A stretch of 64,000 nt of DNA from Paraconiothyrium sp. Pb-2020 (GCA_022419385.1 JAJUBI010000001.1:2356001-2420000), one strand, 5' to 3'; counted from the stretch's first letter, positions 10,981-23,230 are shown. Numbers and translations: made by a program. Notes: generated by a model from the sequence alone, not told the origin.

Positions 10981-13540
10981 ATGTCGGAGAAGACGCCTCT
11001 CCTTCCCCGACCCAATGCTAGCGCCGAGGCATCACCCCGACGCGGCTTGTCCGTTATCCATGCTTTGAGAGTATTTGGCGCCGCTGCTGCTTTAGGATTG
11101 GTATATTACAGTATTACAGATGGTAATGTTGACACGTGAATTATAGCGAGTGCTACTTTAACCAACACGATTAGCAAATGACCAAGATGAATCGGCATCA
11201 TCAAAGCTATGCTTGACCCCAGCCTGTGTTCACGCAGCATCGGAGATTCTCTACAACCTCTCGCCGAACTACAAGGAACTGGATCCCTGTAATGATTTTG
11301 AGGAGCTTGTCTGTGGTGGATGGAGAGACCGACATGATCTTCGCCCTGACCAAGGGGATGCGTTCACCGGAACAATCATGAATGAGAATTCAGAGCTTCT
11401 ACTTCGTCATATATTAGATTCTCCATACCCCAGAGACTCGCAGGTACGCTTAACGCGCATTGAACCTGCTATGCTAGCTAACACGAGCGCTTATAGCACT
11501 CCTACTTTTCACCAATGAATCTGCTGGCTACCCAAAAGTCTGCGGACGAGGAAAACTTTGACAAGATGAAAGCAGCGTACGATGCCTGCCTTGATGAGGA
11601 CAAAGTCAAAAACCTTGGCACCGGTCCGCTACTCCAAGTGCTCGACGAGATCAAGACAACCTATCCGGCCGATGACTCTGCAGATCTCAAGGAGGCCATC
11701 CTTCTTCTTGCGAAGTATGGAGTGTCTGCTTTGGTCACTGCAGGGACTGGCGCAGATGATCGTGATCCAGACACAGTTGTCGTTTCTGTTTCAGCACCGT
11801 GGAGCTTTGGTTTGCCATCTAAGGAGCGCTACGAGGATGAGAAACTTGTAGAAAAGTACCGCACCGTTGCTGTCGAAGTACTCGATAATATCTATCCCAA
11901 CGAGAGCAAGGACGCATATTCAAAGGTCATTGACCTGGAGAAGAAACTTGCAGCCGCTTCGCCTCCTACTGAGGACCGAGAAGATGTTACCAAATACTAC
12001 AACCCAATGCCTATCGGCGAAGCGGCGAATCTCACACCGCAAGTCGATCTCAAGTCCTTGATTCATGGTCTCGCGCCTGGCAACGTTGACGTTGGACGAG
12101 TCATTGTCATGACGCCAGACTACCAGAAAGAGTTGTCATCGATCTTGAACGAAACTGATGCCAAGGTACTGCAGAGCTACTTCATTTGGAAGGCCGTTCA
12201 GTCATTCTCAGCATACATCGAAGCGGACGCTATTAAGCCTTACAAAAGATTTACTAACGAGCTTGTTGGCAAGGTATATTTGAGATAACTTTGATTGTTT
12301 CTGAGCTGATCGATATCAGGATCCCGATTCCACCCCCGAACGATGGCGCAGATGTGTTGGCCATATAGACGACGGCTTGGGTTGGTTCCTGAGCCGTTTC
12401 TTTGTCGAGAAGGCCTTCTCTGCCGAGGCCAAGACTTTTGGCGATACCATCATCAACGACATCAAGGCCGAGTTCGCCAAGAAGCTCAAAGCTGCCAAAT
12501 GGGTAGACAACGCGACGACCAAGAAGGGCATTGATAAAGTACACAATATTGTCCAGAAGATCGGATATCCTACGCAAAGCCCAGATATCATGGATCCTGC
12601 CAATTTGAAGGAATTTTACAGCTCGGTCAACATCTCTATGGACACTTTCTTTGCCAACGCTCTCTCGGTGCGACGATTTGCTGTAGGTGAAGAATGGTCT
12701 GCCCTTGGCAAGCCTGTAGACCGAGCCAAATGGGGCATGACCGTTCCGACAGTGAATGCCTACTACAACCCACCAGGCAATGAAATTGTCTTCCCTGCCG
12801 GAATCATGCAGTTCCCCGTTTTCGACGTCGAAGTACCTGCCTACATGTCGTATGGTGCGTTCGGGTCTGTGGCTGGACATGAACTGAGTCACGCCTTCGA
12901 CTCGACAGGCCGACACTATGACCAAACTGGTAATTACACGGATTGGTGGCAAGTCTCCCGGGTACAAAGTGGATGTGTTCTTTCTGCTAAGCGAAAGACT
13001 ATCTTTGTTAACTTTACAAGAAAAGAATCTCTCCTTCGCTTAGCTAAGACACGAGGCAATGTACCATCCCCACTTGTGTGAGACATACACTGACTTTGTA
13101 CCTTCGGGTTTGGCAGGTCAAATGAGACAGTCAAGGCTTTCGAAAAGCGTGCTGAGTGCTTTGTCGACCAGTACGCTGGCTACACTGTGCCCGGGCCAGA
13201 TGACAAACCCCTCCACGTCAATGGACGTCTCACACTTGGTGAAAACATTGCCGATGCAGGTGGCCTGTCGGCATCTTTCCAAGCGTGGAAGCGACGCGCT
13301 CACAAAAAGCCCAACCAGGACCTTCCGGGCTTGGACCACTTTACACAGGATCAGCTTTTCTTTGTTTCATATTCGAATTGGTGGTGCGGAAAGACACGTA
13401 AGGAAACTGCGATTCAGCGCATATATACCGATCCTCATGCACCCAAGTGGGCGCGCATTCTAGGGACCATGGCAAACAGCCGCGATTTCCGGGAGAGCTT
13501 CAAGTGTAAGGAGAAGCAGCCAACGTGTCAGTTGTGGTAA
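10981..13540 (+). CDS. Membrane-anchored M13 (neprilysin-family) zinc metallopeptidase
   Basis: Five exons: 10981-11122, 11175-11443, 11497-12273, 12320-12948 and 13117-13540 (746 aa). The first 25 residues are polar and cytosolic, then one transmembrane helix (about 27-46) makes it a type II membrane protein with the catalytic domain outside. The extracellular domain begins with conserved cysteines and NLSPNYKELDPCNDFEELVCGGW, the M13 N-terminal signature. The zinc site is HELSH (583-587) with the third ligand Glu648 in GENIAD, and the chain ends in the conserved CQLW. The family cleaves oligopeptides on the N-terminal side of hydrophobic residues. The last intron uses a GC donor in this model, described separately. 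The GH79 gene follows tail to tail 290 bp away. Confidence 0.93.
12949..13116 (+). other. Probable GC-AG intron in the M13 peptidase gene
   Basis: The 168 bp intron starts GCAAGT and ends CAG. Using it restores Asp-Trp-Trp-Ser-Asn-Glu, matching the DWW+NET pattern of family members. A GT donor three bases upstream (12946) would also keep frame but deletes one of the two tryptophans. The other GT sites nearby are out of phase with the only usable acceptor. A CTGAC branch-point candidate lies about 25 bp before the acceptor. The intron is three times longer than the others in the gene. Confidence 0.6.
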
Positions 13541-13830
13541 TTCGGCTTGCCGGTCTCAGTCTGAGCGATAGCCCGCCAAGTGGTGTTGTATAGAATCTGC
13601 ATATAGCTTATCGTATCGACTCTGATATCGTTCGCGTTCGCAATCTTTGTCACGGACGGGCCTGATGTCCAAATCTTGGTTGAAAGGCATCTTCTCCAGC
13701 GAATTTATGATTTCTCGCTTGCATCGGTCCTGAACAAGCTGGTTTGTCGACATGGCCGAAGGGACTCGCGGCGAGACTTGCATAATAGACCGCCAGCTAC
13801 ACTATCTGACCTTTTATTGTATGCTAGAAT

Positions 13831-15470
13831 TTACTCTATTTGGAGCAGAACAGCTTCGCTTGCGGGAACCTCAACAGTGTTGCCTATCAACATCTCCTTT
13901 TTACGACTCCCGGTGATCTTCCCGTCGATGGCAACTATCTGACCAGCAAACGATATCCCCTCACTGACCTCCGCGCCTGATGCAGTCAAACGTTGCACTG
14001 AAACCTTTGAGTGTTTATTAGGAAGATCCGAAGGTAGCACAAATCCTGCGCTCGGTCGCGAGCCTGCTGGAGTGCTGGTAGAGTTGAAGACGTCCATGTT
14101 GATCAGAACAATGCTTCGGAGTGACGAACCCCGGGCGCTGCTCGAATAAACGGCGTAACCAGCAAGGGAAGTCGTATTGACGATAGATACGACCTGGGTA
14201 TTGCCCTCCCCGAGAGCTGTAGCGACGAATAAATTCCCGTAGTAGAGGGGCCGCGGTCCGGGTGTTGTAGACCCATTCTGCGTAGCCTGCCAAGCTGCAT
14301 AACGATAACCAGTGCCCATATGCCAGTAAATGTTAGATACATTGAGTGAAGCTGCATACAATGCGTAGTCAACGCTCCATAGCGCCGCGCCGAATACATC
14401 GGAGACGCCAGCGAGGCCTTGGCAGGCAATCGAGTTCGTTTCACCAATAACATAAGTCAAACCTTTGGAAACCGAATATTCGGAAGACATAGCTTGGTAA
14501 ACCATGGATTGCACCAGGTTTGTGCGATTCATCAAAGCCCCTGCGAGAGTGGGTTTAAGTGGTCCACACGCAGCGCCAGCATAATAATGTGTGCAGAAGG
14601 TCCTCGCCACACCAGTCGAAGCTATTCCTAGGTCGATGGCTACTTTGGTTGTCCAAGAGGTATCATTGGTGACTGTGCCTGGGACAACGAATACTCCGGC
14701 TTGGAACCGCTTCTCCACAGCGTTCTTGAGCACGTTTCTTGCCACCAAACCAGTGCGCTCCAACCATTCTGAAACGTATTCAGTAATCGACCAAGCACTC
14801 GTGTTGCGGTCCACAGGGAACGCTGGAAATCATCGTTATCAGCTGGTACTTCTATGGGAGTGCGTTGTGTGGCTCGTACCGTCAAATTCATTCCCTACCT
14901 CAAAAGCGAAAATGTCCTTGTCAAGGCTATTGTATAAGACCTTTGCCTCTTCAACGGTCTTCTTCGCCCCAATACTCCCGCTGTCAAAGGTTACGCCAAC
15001 CGTGTATTGGGTGCCTTTGGGCAGAACCTCGAAGGACTCGAGGTATGCAGGACCCCAGGTAGAATTCGCTGGCTGGTCTGCACCTGCCACAGCGAAATTC
15101 TGAATGATGGCTTGTTCTTGATCAGGTACCCAGACGCCGTGGTTGGCCGTAGTGCCACCTACGCGAACGGGGATGGCTGACTTTGTGATATCTCTCAAGT
15201 TTTGGAGCATCCGATAGGATAACTTATTGGGAGAGCTAGTGTGGTATGGATTAGCAAAGTGGTGAGGCGCAATGTTGGTATCACCCACGACTGGTTGCCG
15301 GCTATACTTGGGAACGAGGCAAACTCCATCGAATAACCTTGGAACGAACTGCTGAGGGTATTCGTCCCGACGGGCGGCCGGTTTGGGACGTGAAGCTGGA
15401 GGAATCGACCTGATGCGCCAGTCATGACAGCACAGGCTATGGCCATGCTGAGAAGGATCTGGCTCATCAT
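13831..15470 (-). CDS. Secreted GH79 glycoside hydrolase (beta-glucuronidase-like)
   Basis: Three exons on the minus strand: 15470-15289, 15235-14880 and 14822-13831 (509 aa). Introns are 53 and 57 bp; the first uses GTGGGT. The N-terminus is a signal peptide (about residues 1-21, ending ASG). GH79 enzymes are retaining glucuronidases or heparanase-like hydrolases with a TIM barrel and a C-terminal beta domain. The acid/base is Glu177 in EVGNE and the nucleophile Glu307 in IGETNS, both in place. SMEFASFPSIAGN and the VRVGG strand are family marks. The C-terminal region (from about 400) resembles the GH79 beta domain. A likely job is removal of glucuronic acid from arabinogalactan or other plant glycans outside the cell. 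Several NxS/T sites fit secretion. Confidence 0.9.
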
Positions 15471-17054
15471 CGTGAATTAGCTAGATACCTCCGGTCCTCA
15501 GGACGACTAGCGCAGGTGAGTACGACGACATATGTTGGCACAGTGGATCAGTTGCCCACTGACTGGCTACTTAAATTACTGGTTTCTGACCTACCTCTTG
15601 ATCGGTATTTGAAGATTCGTGTTTGACAGGCAAGCAAATGTTGACATGTGTAGAAAAGCTTGGATCCTGACCTTAAGTTGAAGAGTCGAGGGCGCAACCC
15701 TGAGAAATACATCGGAAGGTGGAGAATGGAATCAAATTATCGCACCTCTTCTTCCCCTCGTGGTAAAGCTCGAAGCGGGTAAGTGCTCTAGCGCCTTCGG
15801 AAAAGCCGAAATGTAGATACCGTTCTGCAACGGCATGCACTGAGACGATAGCGTTGTTATGTCTTGTTTTGTGTATATGATGTCTATCATTGTTCATGCG
15901 TGTCTACTTTACATCAAGCAGAAAGATCAAAGACGCAGCAGCATCCGGGCATCCAGGCATACAAGCCAGTAGGTGTTGATTCTATAGATGCCGCTTTCCC
16001 CAGGGCGTCAGAGTGAGGTTCAGGAATGTGGGGAAGACCGGGACCGGGGAAAGATTTTGCGGGGTATGCAGAACGCATCTTGCGGCTTCTGGACTTTCGA
16101 AACAGTCATCGATCATGTAGGTATCTCTTTGCAGACGTTTGCTCACGATGATTCTCCGATTACAAGACGCCGGGTGTCGTCCCTTGTGACGTAAGGAGGG
16201 GAAGTATTGCAATTGAAAGGCGCAGGGGAGTTAATCACTAGCGTACGAGGGAAGACCTCGGGTGGATCATGTGGGAACGCGTCTTCTAAGGCTTCTAAGG
16301 TCTGATACCCTCCGATCATAAGACTTTGGCCCATCTCAAGCTTCACGTACCGTTCCACATTGGTCTGTAGAAGCGTCAGGACTCTAGGCGCTATTACATC
16401 AGCCGCGCCTTATCGCCTTCCAGTGCCTACATACAATCATGGATGCGCCCGGCATACTTGAGTATTGGTATTGCAGTACATTTTCGAATCGGGCGTGTGA
16501 ATCGCATTGGCATGCGATTCACCTGCTCTTGTGCGAAGACGCTTGACAAGATAGTTGATTGGCGTTGCGCGTCGCTCTATAACCTTTACATGCAGCGGTA
16601 AATATGGCGTTCCCATTGGCACACATCATCCAACGAGAAACAATGCACTGGGGCATGCTGCAGTGAAGAGGCGTGGTCCAACCTCGCAAAGTAGATGGAG
16701 GATGGAGGGCGGTTCTGACCTTTTGCGCGCGTACTTGCCTAATCAAAGCACTCCACTGCGCCTTCCTTCTTCGCTCCGTTTACCCTCTTCATGCGAGAGG
16801 CCACAAACATCCTGCGCCGCCTGCACCACAGATTTCCTCCCCTCTTCTACATTGACGCAAACCCTCGAAGAACAGTAAAAATCGTCGATGTTCTGTCATT
16901 TCTGCTGAGAATAGCACGGCAGTCGCGCGCATCTCGCTCTGAAGGGCGCCTTCCGTCACAACCTACGTGTTCCCGGGCTCATACCTCTTTTCTCTACCTT
17001 CATCGCGGAATGTTGCTATAGCTACTGTTACTTGTTGACTCGTATATCCTCCCG
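15471..17054. other. Gene-poor interval, 1.6 kb
   Basis: This lies between the GH79 5' end (minus) and the GNAT-ankyrin gene (plus), so it holds two divergent promoters. Open frames of 60-107 codons occur on both strands but none has a recognisable domain or joins into a longer gene. A small direct repeat GGCTTCTAAGG / TTCTAAGG is at about 16283-16301. No RNA gene was recognised. Confidence 0.5.
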
Positions 17055-19133
17055 ATGGCGTCTAGTGAGCGAAAGAGGAGCGCCAGCGATAAGTTGGGCG
17101 AGGAGCATACATTACGTCGAAAGGCGGTCGATGACGCCGATGGCACGGACAAGTTCACGATTCAAGTGACCCTTCGATCGAAATCAAAAGCGGAGCGAAA
17201 CGATCCTAAGCCTGTGGGATACTGGAAGTCATACTTCGAGGACGTAGCAAAATCTCTTCGTGCAGAGACAGCGGGGGATTCAGTGCAAGCCACCCCCTTG
17301 ACTACGAGAATGGCGTGGGTACTCTGCCCAATACCTGAGGGCTCACACTGATTATTACACAGCGAAGCTAGTCGCAGCACCGAGACGAGGACACGTTCAC
17401 CCTTGATTTCCGCAAGCGAAAACGCAACCTCTTCGCAAGAGGAGGACTACTTTTCGTCCGAAGACGAAAGTACATCTTCGGAAGACGATGAGTTCGCCGA
17501 GTTTCGCTGGCTGGAGCAAATGGACGGGACAATTGAGGCAGCTAACCCGGAAAACCCGAACAAACCTTTGCGCGTGGGCTATTGCAATGCTAAACTGATT
17601 CGTCGCCAACGCGTGCAGTCCTTCTATAGCGAATTGGAGCAGCCATCGCAAGAAACGAGCGATCTGGCTTTCGACCTTTTCGACAGATATGGCCGCCTGA
17701 AGAAGATGTTCAAAGAACACATCATCAAGAAAGGGTCTGGAATCTGGGGTGACGAATTTGATAACGGCGATCTTCTGCTGCTCGAATATATTTCCATCCA
17801 AGAACCGTACCGACGCCAGGGACTTGGACGTAGGCTCGTCACAGCCGTACTTGATAAAACTCGGGGCAAGTCAGAGAGCTTCTTTGCTGTTGTCGCTCCG
17901 GGTTGGCTCAATTCCGTGGTGGAAACGGAGGCGAGTGGGAAGACCGAGGAGGAAACCGAGGAAATTCGGATTCGACACAAAAGAGTCGCAGAGCGATTTT
18001 GTCGGTTACTGGGCTTCCGAAGAGTAGGCTCGTCAGCCTGGCTTGCACTGGCAAGCAGCTCAGAGCACCCATGTCATGACTTAGACGCCGATGCAGACTT
18101 CGAGCTACCCACCTCTGGGCCGCGCCAGACCTCACCAGAAATATCACAAGTCTATAACGACTGCCTCCGGTCGGAAGATGACGCTTGGCGCACGCGATTG
18201 CAGGAAAAGCTTCAAGGGAGGGCCCATGTCGACCCAGCCTGGCATACCGTAGACAACAAGGGCAATAACTTCCTCCATTGCGCAGCAACCACGGCCAAGC
18301 CTCGAACAGTGTCATGGCTTCTTCAAATGAATCCAGATCTTCAAGATGTTCGGAACGACGAAGGCGAGACAGCATTAGACGCACTAGAGATGATCAATGA
18401 AGAACGCAGAACCAAACGTGTACATGCCATGATGACGCTGAGTGTCTCGGACAATTTTACGGGTTTCAGCGACGACACAGTATCATGTCTTGCCATGCTG
18501 AAAGGACTGACTGCCATCGACAGAATGGAAAAGATGCGACTCAAATTCGGCTGCACATGTGGCGTATGCGCTGGAGGATTCCTCAGTCCTCGAATGCGTT
18601 TCACACTTCGTAATCAGGCTGAGTATATGCACGATATCCTCGATTTCTCTATCAATGGAGGTATGGGTGGGGGTGACGAGTTTGTTCAAGAGCATTCAGG
18701 AGAACTTCTATTTGTTCTACCTTATGTCCGCGACAATCTTAGGACAAATAAGTCAATGCGTCAGGGCTTCGCAAATTTATTCACGCACTTCGCAACGCTT
18801 CTGCGAACGGAACGTGCTCTGCCAACCGAAGCAGCCATACATCATCTCGTCACTGAGGCGAACGAGTGGCCCCCGAACTGTAAGAACTATCTTCAACGAG
18901 GCGGCACTGTCTACGCAGTAGGTTCAAGCCTCTTCGAGGAGGCAATGGAGAGGGATGAAGTTGTGGGAGAGGGTGATCCCATGATGCTGGACGATGACGA
19001 TGATGATGATACTTACGGTCTCAGAGCTGAGCTGGCAAGCTTACCCGTATGCCGCAACGACCTTGAGTACGGCTTCGTGAGTGCGCAGCTAGGTTACAAG
19101 ATGGTGAGCCAGGAGTACTATAACGCCGACTGA
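17055..19133 (+). CDS. GNAT acetyltransferase-like protein with ankyrin repeat, fungal
   Basis: Two exons, 17055-17314 and 17363-19133, give 676 aa. The donor GTGGGT at 17315 is the one that keeps phase; the nearby GTACTC does not. The N-terminus is basic and ends in an acidic Ser/Glu run (about 110-135). A GNAT-like core follows, with a LLLLEYISIQEPYRRQGLGRRLV block (about 224-246) whose RRQGLG is the acetyl-CoA pyrophosphate loop. A single clear ankyrin-like pair (NNFLHCAATTAKPRTVSWLL..., about 387-425) comes next. After that there is a Cys-containing segment (FGCTCGVCAGGF) and an alpha-helical domain to the end. An Asp-rich run (about residues 623-632) sits near the C-terminus. The combination recurs in fungal proteins of unknown role. 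Acetylation of a protein or small molecule is possible but unproven. Confidence 0.82.
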
Positions 19134-19903
19134 TTGACCCGAGGCGGAGATGCTGCGTTCCGGTGCAGGTTTGCACCAGGCATGCAGATCAAAAAGTCTA
19201 CACTACATGCGTTATCATACCAATCCGCTGCCGGTGCGCACGTGGACCTTTAAACATGGAAGCATGCATATGCGAACATGTATATAGATTTCATCACAAT
19301 TGCATTCTACTTTCAGTTTCCTTGATGCGCTCAGCTTCGTACACGATTACGAAACTCACGATCAGCCTCACATTGCAAAGATTACATGTTTTATAGCTTT
19401 TCATGATAATGTTCTTCCCATGAGTCGAACGCAAACAGCACACTCTTGACGAAGCAGGCGCGTCCGAAAGGATTATTCTTTTTGTTAGTCTTCAAATCCT
19501 AACATTCCGGTACCACCGTTTTGTTGGCTTAACACCAGCTGGAAGTATGCAGGCACGCTCATTCATCGGCAAGAAACATCGGCAATAAACATCGGCAATA
19601 GGAATCATGGTAATAACATGTCTGAGGTGGGAGGGCAGTTGAGCCGTTCCGGGTATTTGTATATGGACGTGACGCGTCAACCGGGTATTGCACGCGGCTC
19701 TCATACGTGACGCCGAGAGACCGAGATTGTGTAACACTCAAAAGGTGTCGCCAATGGTCCGAACGAAGTTAATGTTAATCTTGACCTTGGCTTTAGAGCT
19801 CACTCTGCGCAAACGCGACAATATGAGTGGTTGCGAAAGCTTATCAGAATCCATCGCATCCGTGTGTTTTGAAGAGTCATCAATACGATATTAGCGCAGT
19901 ATA
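19134..19903. other. Intergenic region with a short tandem repeat
   Basis: No gene was seen. The interval carries a 13 bp triplicated motif (19564-19602), listed separately, and the promoter of the sulfotransferase-like gene. Confidence 0.5.
19564..19602. repeat. 13 bp tandem repeat, three copies
   Basis: Three head-to-tail copies of CATCGGCAA(G/T)AAA, the last ending AGG instead of AAA. Units are 19564-19576, 19577-19589 and 19590-19602. Confidence 0.75.
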
Positions 19904-21027
19904 ATGAAGGCTTGGATCTTCGGAGGCAAGGGCAGGCTCATGGCGTACACCTCGGGTGTCGAAACCGTATATAACTGCGAATGTCGAGCACCTCATCGTA
20001 CCTTGTGCAAGCGTCATTTTAGACGCATGCTCGAAGCATCACCTGCCATGGCCAGTCTTCAAAGCCCGATATGGCGCGTTATCGAATCGTTTTACGGCTT
20101 GTTTGCACCTGATCCACCCCCGCGGATACGGGACCCTTCGAGACCAATGCAAGTCATATGCGTCGGACTTCCCCGATCTGGTACCGAGTCACTACAGAAA
20201 GCCCTATTGACGCTCGGCTACGATTATACCTATCACGTACGCACGCCCCTCACTTGCTTGGTTTCACGATGTCTTACGATCAGCTCAGGGCTGGGATATG
20301 CTGAATGAGTCACCGCATCGTATGAATTCCTGGGTTGCACTTGCCCGGAGGAAATATTTCAAGCCAAATGCTAAGCCAATCACCTCGGCGGACTTTGATG
20401 CATTGCTCGGCCATGCTGTAGCAGTCACTGATGCGGCTGCAAACTGCTTCTCCGCTGAGCTCATTGCAGCGTATCCAGATGCCAAAGTGATTCTAAATAC
20501 GCGCCGGGACCTTGATGCGTGGCACGCGTCTGTGATGTCGAACATTATCGCAGTGAACGAGGACTGGTTCAAGTGGCTTCTCTGGTGAGTAATTTGAGCG
20601 TCACTTGAGCCGCTTTCATGCTGAAAGTACAATTCGTAGCTGGTTCAACGCCAACCTGTGGTGGCAATGGCACGTCCATCAACGCACCCTCTGGCCCGCG
20701 CTCTTCCATTGTCCAGATTATCGCTCACTGCGCAGCGGCGTAGAGCCATTCGGAAAGACCATACACGAGCAACACAGTGCGATGATACGGCAACTAGTTC
20801 CGAAAGAACGGCTGTTGGAATGGAACGTCGAAGATGGATGGGAGTCTCTCTGCGAGTTTCTTGGGAAGAAAGCACCGGAAACACCGTTCCCCCGAGCCAA
20901 TGACAAAGGAGCATTCACGAAAAGGGTTGAGACGGATCTGGAGGCACTGGGTAGGAGTGCGTTTACTAACATGGCGTTAGTGGTGTTCAGTGCTCTGGCA
21001 CTGCTTGGATCGATTATGTTCACTTGA
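19904..21027 (+). CDS. Sulfotransferase-family P-loop protein with C-terminal membrane anchor
   Basis: Three exons, 19904-20236, 20289-20584 and 20640-21027, give 338 aa. The P-loop-like PAPS 5'-phosphate-binding motif is VGLPRSGTESLQKAL (about 87-101). A second block, PDAKVILNTRRDLDAWHAS, matches the 3'-phosphate-binding region of the fungal sulfotransferase_4-type family. The last ~20 residues (MALVVFSALALLGSIMF) are a hydrophobic tail anchor. The first ~80 residues before the core are long for the family, and internal Met codons (for example residue 13 or 49) could be the true start. Family members are found in secondary metabolism and are often called NAD-dependent epimerase-like or P-loop proteins in annotations; the substrate here is unknown. 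The gene lies tail to tail with the permease, 112 bp apart. Confidence 0.82.
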
Positions 21028-21139
21028 GTTGGGTGCAGAGAAACTTTGCTTGCCTTGAAAAGAAATGCATTATCTCTATTTATTTCGTAAGCAGCTTGAA
21101 GATGATGCATTTACCGCTTACCGCTCTTCACCTACCCAC

Positions 21140-23230
21140 CTACGCACGCACATCATGCACGTATCTTGGCTCTACCTCCACGATCGGTCCATGATATGTC
21201 TTCTTTGCCCAGATAAGATAATAAAGAGCGCTGAAGATAGCAATAAATCCCGTTACCAGTATTGACCAGTTCATGTTTGCCGGGCTTACTTCAGCGAAGC
21301 TGGGCCAGAAGCTGAAGAATAGCACGAAGGACAGGTACGCGCAAGCGAAGACGTTATTGGCAATTCCCATGGCACCAGGGATTCTCCATGGGCCCCACAC
21401 AATCTTTGTGTTCAGGGAGTCGGTCGGGCTGGTCGCGGATACGCTGCCGGCCGGTACGATACCCCCGGTGCATCGGCGATACAGTAATAGCGCAGCGACC
21501 AATAGGTATGACGAGAAGAGGCCGGCGATAGAAACAGAAATGATGCCGTTGAATGCGGTCGATGAACCGATGTTGACAAGTGCGAGCACGGATGCGATAA
21601 TGGTTGTTGTAGCCACAGAGTATACCGGGATAGCTGTACGTTCGCTGACCTATCATTCGTGAGTAATTTGCTCGACATAAGGATATACAGAGACTGACTT
21701 TACTTAGCATGCGCCACCCTGGCAGACCTTTGTCGCGAGAGAAAGCCCAGAAGACTCGAGACGAAGACGCTAACAGACCGACAGTAGCAGAAGTGGCCAA
21801 GCAGAATATCAATGATGCCATCACAGCTGCTGCAGCCGTCGAGTTCGTGGCATGTTTGAAAATTGCCATGAACGGATACGCTGGGTTCTCTGCGAGCGCA
21901 GCATCAATGTCTCCAGCTCGGTAGAGGACCGTAAGTACCATGCCGAAACCGAGAGAGCCGTTGATCATTATTCCAGTCATGATGGAACGAGGTACGACCA
22001 AGGCGGCGTTCTGGATTTCTTCACTCATCTGCATTGTTAGACAATCCGCCAGCCAATAAGGGTTTTAGCTCATACATGGATCGCACCATCTCCACCTGTT
22101 ATACGATGTTAGTGAAGGCGCCACCGGGGCATCAAGAATAGAACGTACCAACAAACGCAAAGACACTGCCCATGATCCCGATGCAGAATGACAAACCTTG
22201 AGTCTGCCACCCACCAAGATTGTAGAAAGTCGTGAAGACTTCTTTGGTGTCACCCTTCGGGCCCAGCGTCAATAGTGGTATCAACACCGCGAAAAATCCA
22301 ACGATGTGGAGGATGAGAAGACCGCCTTCGAACTTGGGCAGCAGCCATCCGGCGGCGATGTTAATTGTAATGCAAAAAATCATCACAGCCCAATATAGCA
22401 ATGTGCCATGCCAATTGTGGGGAACGTAGCTCGGTTGCGTGAGGACCAGGAGGCCTTGGACTAGTGTTCCGGTCAGATAGGCACCGGAGCCGACGGACGC
22501 TTGCCAGCCTGCCAACGTGAGCCATCCTATCGATGTCGCACTTGTTAGCTGAGTTCGATCAAAGGCTCCAGGGCCACTATACCTGCGATGTAACTAAGAC
22601 CTTTACGAATGCTCCTAGGTGCTAGCATGGAAACCTGGGTATCGTTAGATTGCAGTTCGAAGATATCTCGGATATGAACGGTACATACCCAATGGTATTG
22701 CCCGCCAGAAGTTGGTGCCCTGCTTATAGTCAGCCTCCACTTATTCGAAGAGTTGAATCAGTATACGCACATGGAGACCAGCTCTGAAAGAACGATGAAC
22801 GTCGATATAGTGCCCAGCCAGACGACCAGATATCCGTAGATGACACCCGCAGGGCCACCACTTCAGCCTCGTCAGACAATCAACTTTCGATGTATTCATT
22901 TTTCTGGAACCTACTTTTGCAGACCTACGAGGAAGAGACTGTGACAACGTTAATGGCGAAGTACGAGGTTGGGGTTGTGTGGAGGTCAAACATTAGCGAC
23001 CCTTCCCAAGTGACCAAGACCGTGCAACTGAATCCAAGAATAGATAGAAATGCGAATCGTCGCTGCAAGCTGCTCGTTAGTTCCTGAGAACGAAGAGACT
23101 GGGTAAAGCTCACCTTGAGGACAGGTTTCTTCCCGAGCCTCGAGAGTGCAGCATCGTCGCTGTCTAATGACCTTGGCCTATCGCGAACCTCGTGCAGCGC
23201 GAAGACACCATCCTTGCTCTGAGTTTCCAT
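21140..23230 (-). CDS. APC-superfamily amino-acid/choline/GABA-type permease, ten exons
   Basis: Exons (minus strand): 23230-23114, 23062-22992, 22938-22915, 22860-22771, 22719-22689, 22634-22583, 22526-22149, 22095-22076, 22028-21699 and 21649-21140, giving 540 aa. All introns are GT-AG, 47-56 bp, and every junction restores a family motif: the TWEG segment of the first helix, GLQNGGPAGVIYGY, SELVSMAPTSGGQYHW, APRSIRKGLSYIAGWL, and FAFVGGDGAIHMSEEI. These are marks of the fungal amino-acid permease 2/choline-transporter (Hnm1/Uga4-like) branch. About 12 membrane helices are expected. It moves amino acids, choline or GABA into the cell by proton symport. Exons of 24, 31 and 20 nt make it easy to misannotate. 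The exact substrate cannot be told. Confidence 0.9.

Noticed and set aside
12946..13116. Canonical GT donor at 12946 for the last M13 intron
   Set aside because: Not excluded, but it deletes one of the two conserved tryptophans; the GC donor at 12949 fits both its own consensus and the family better.
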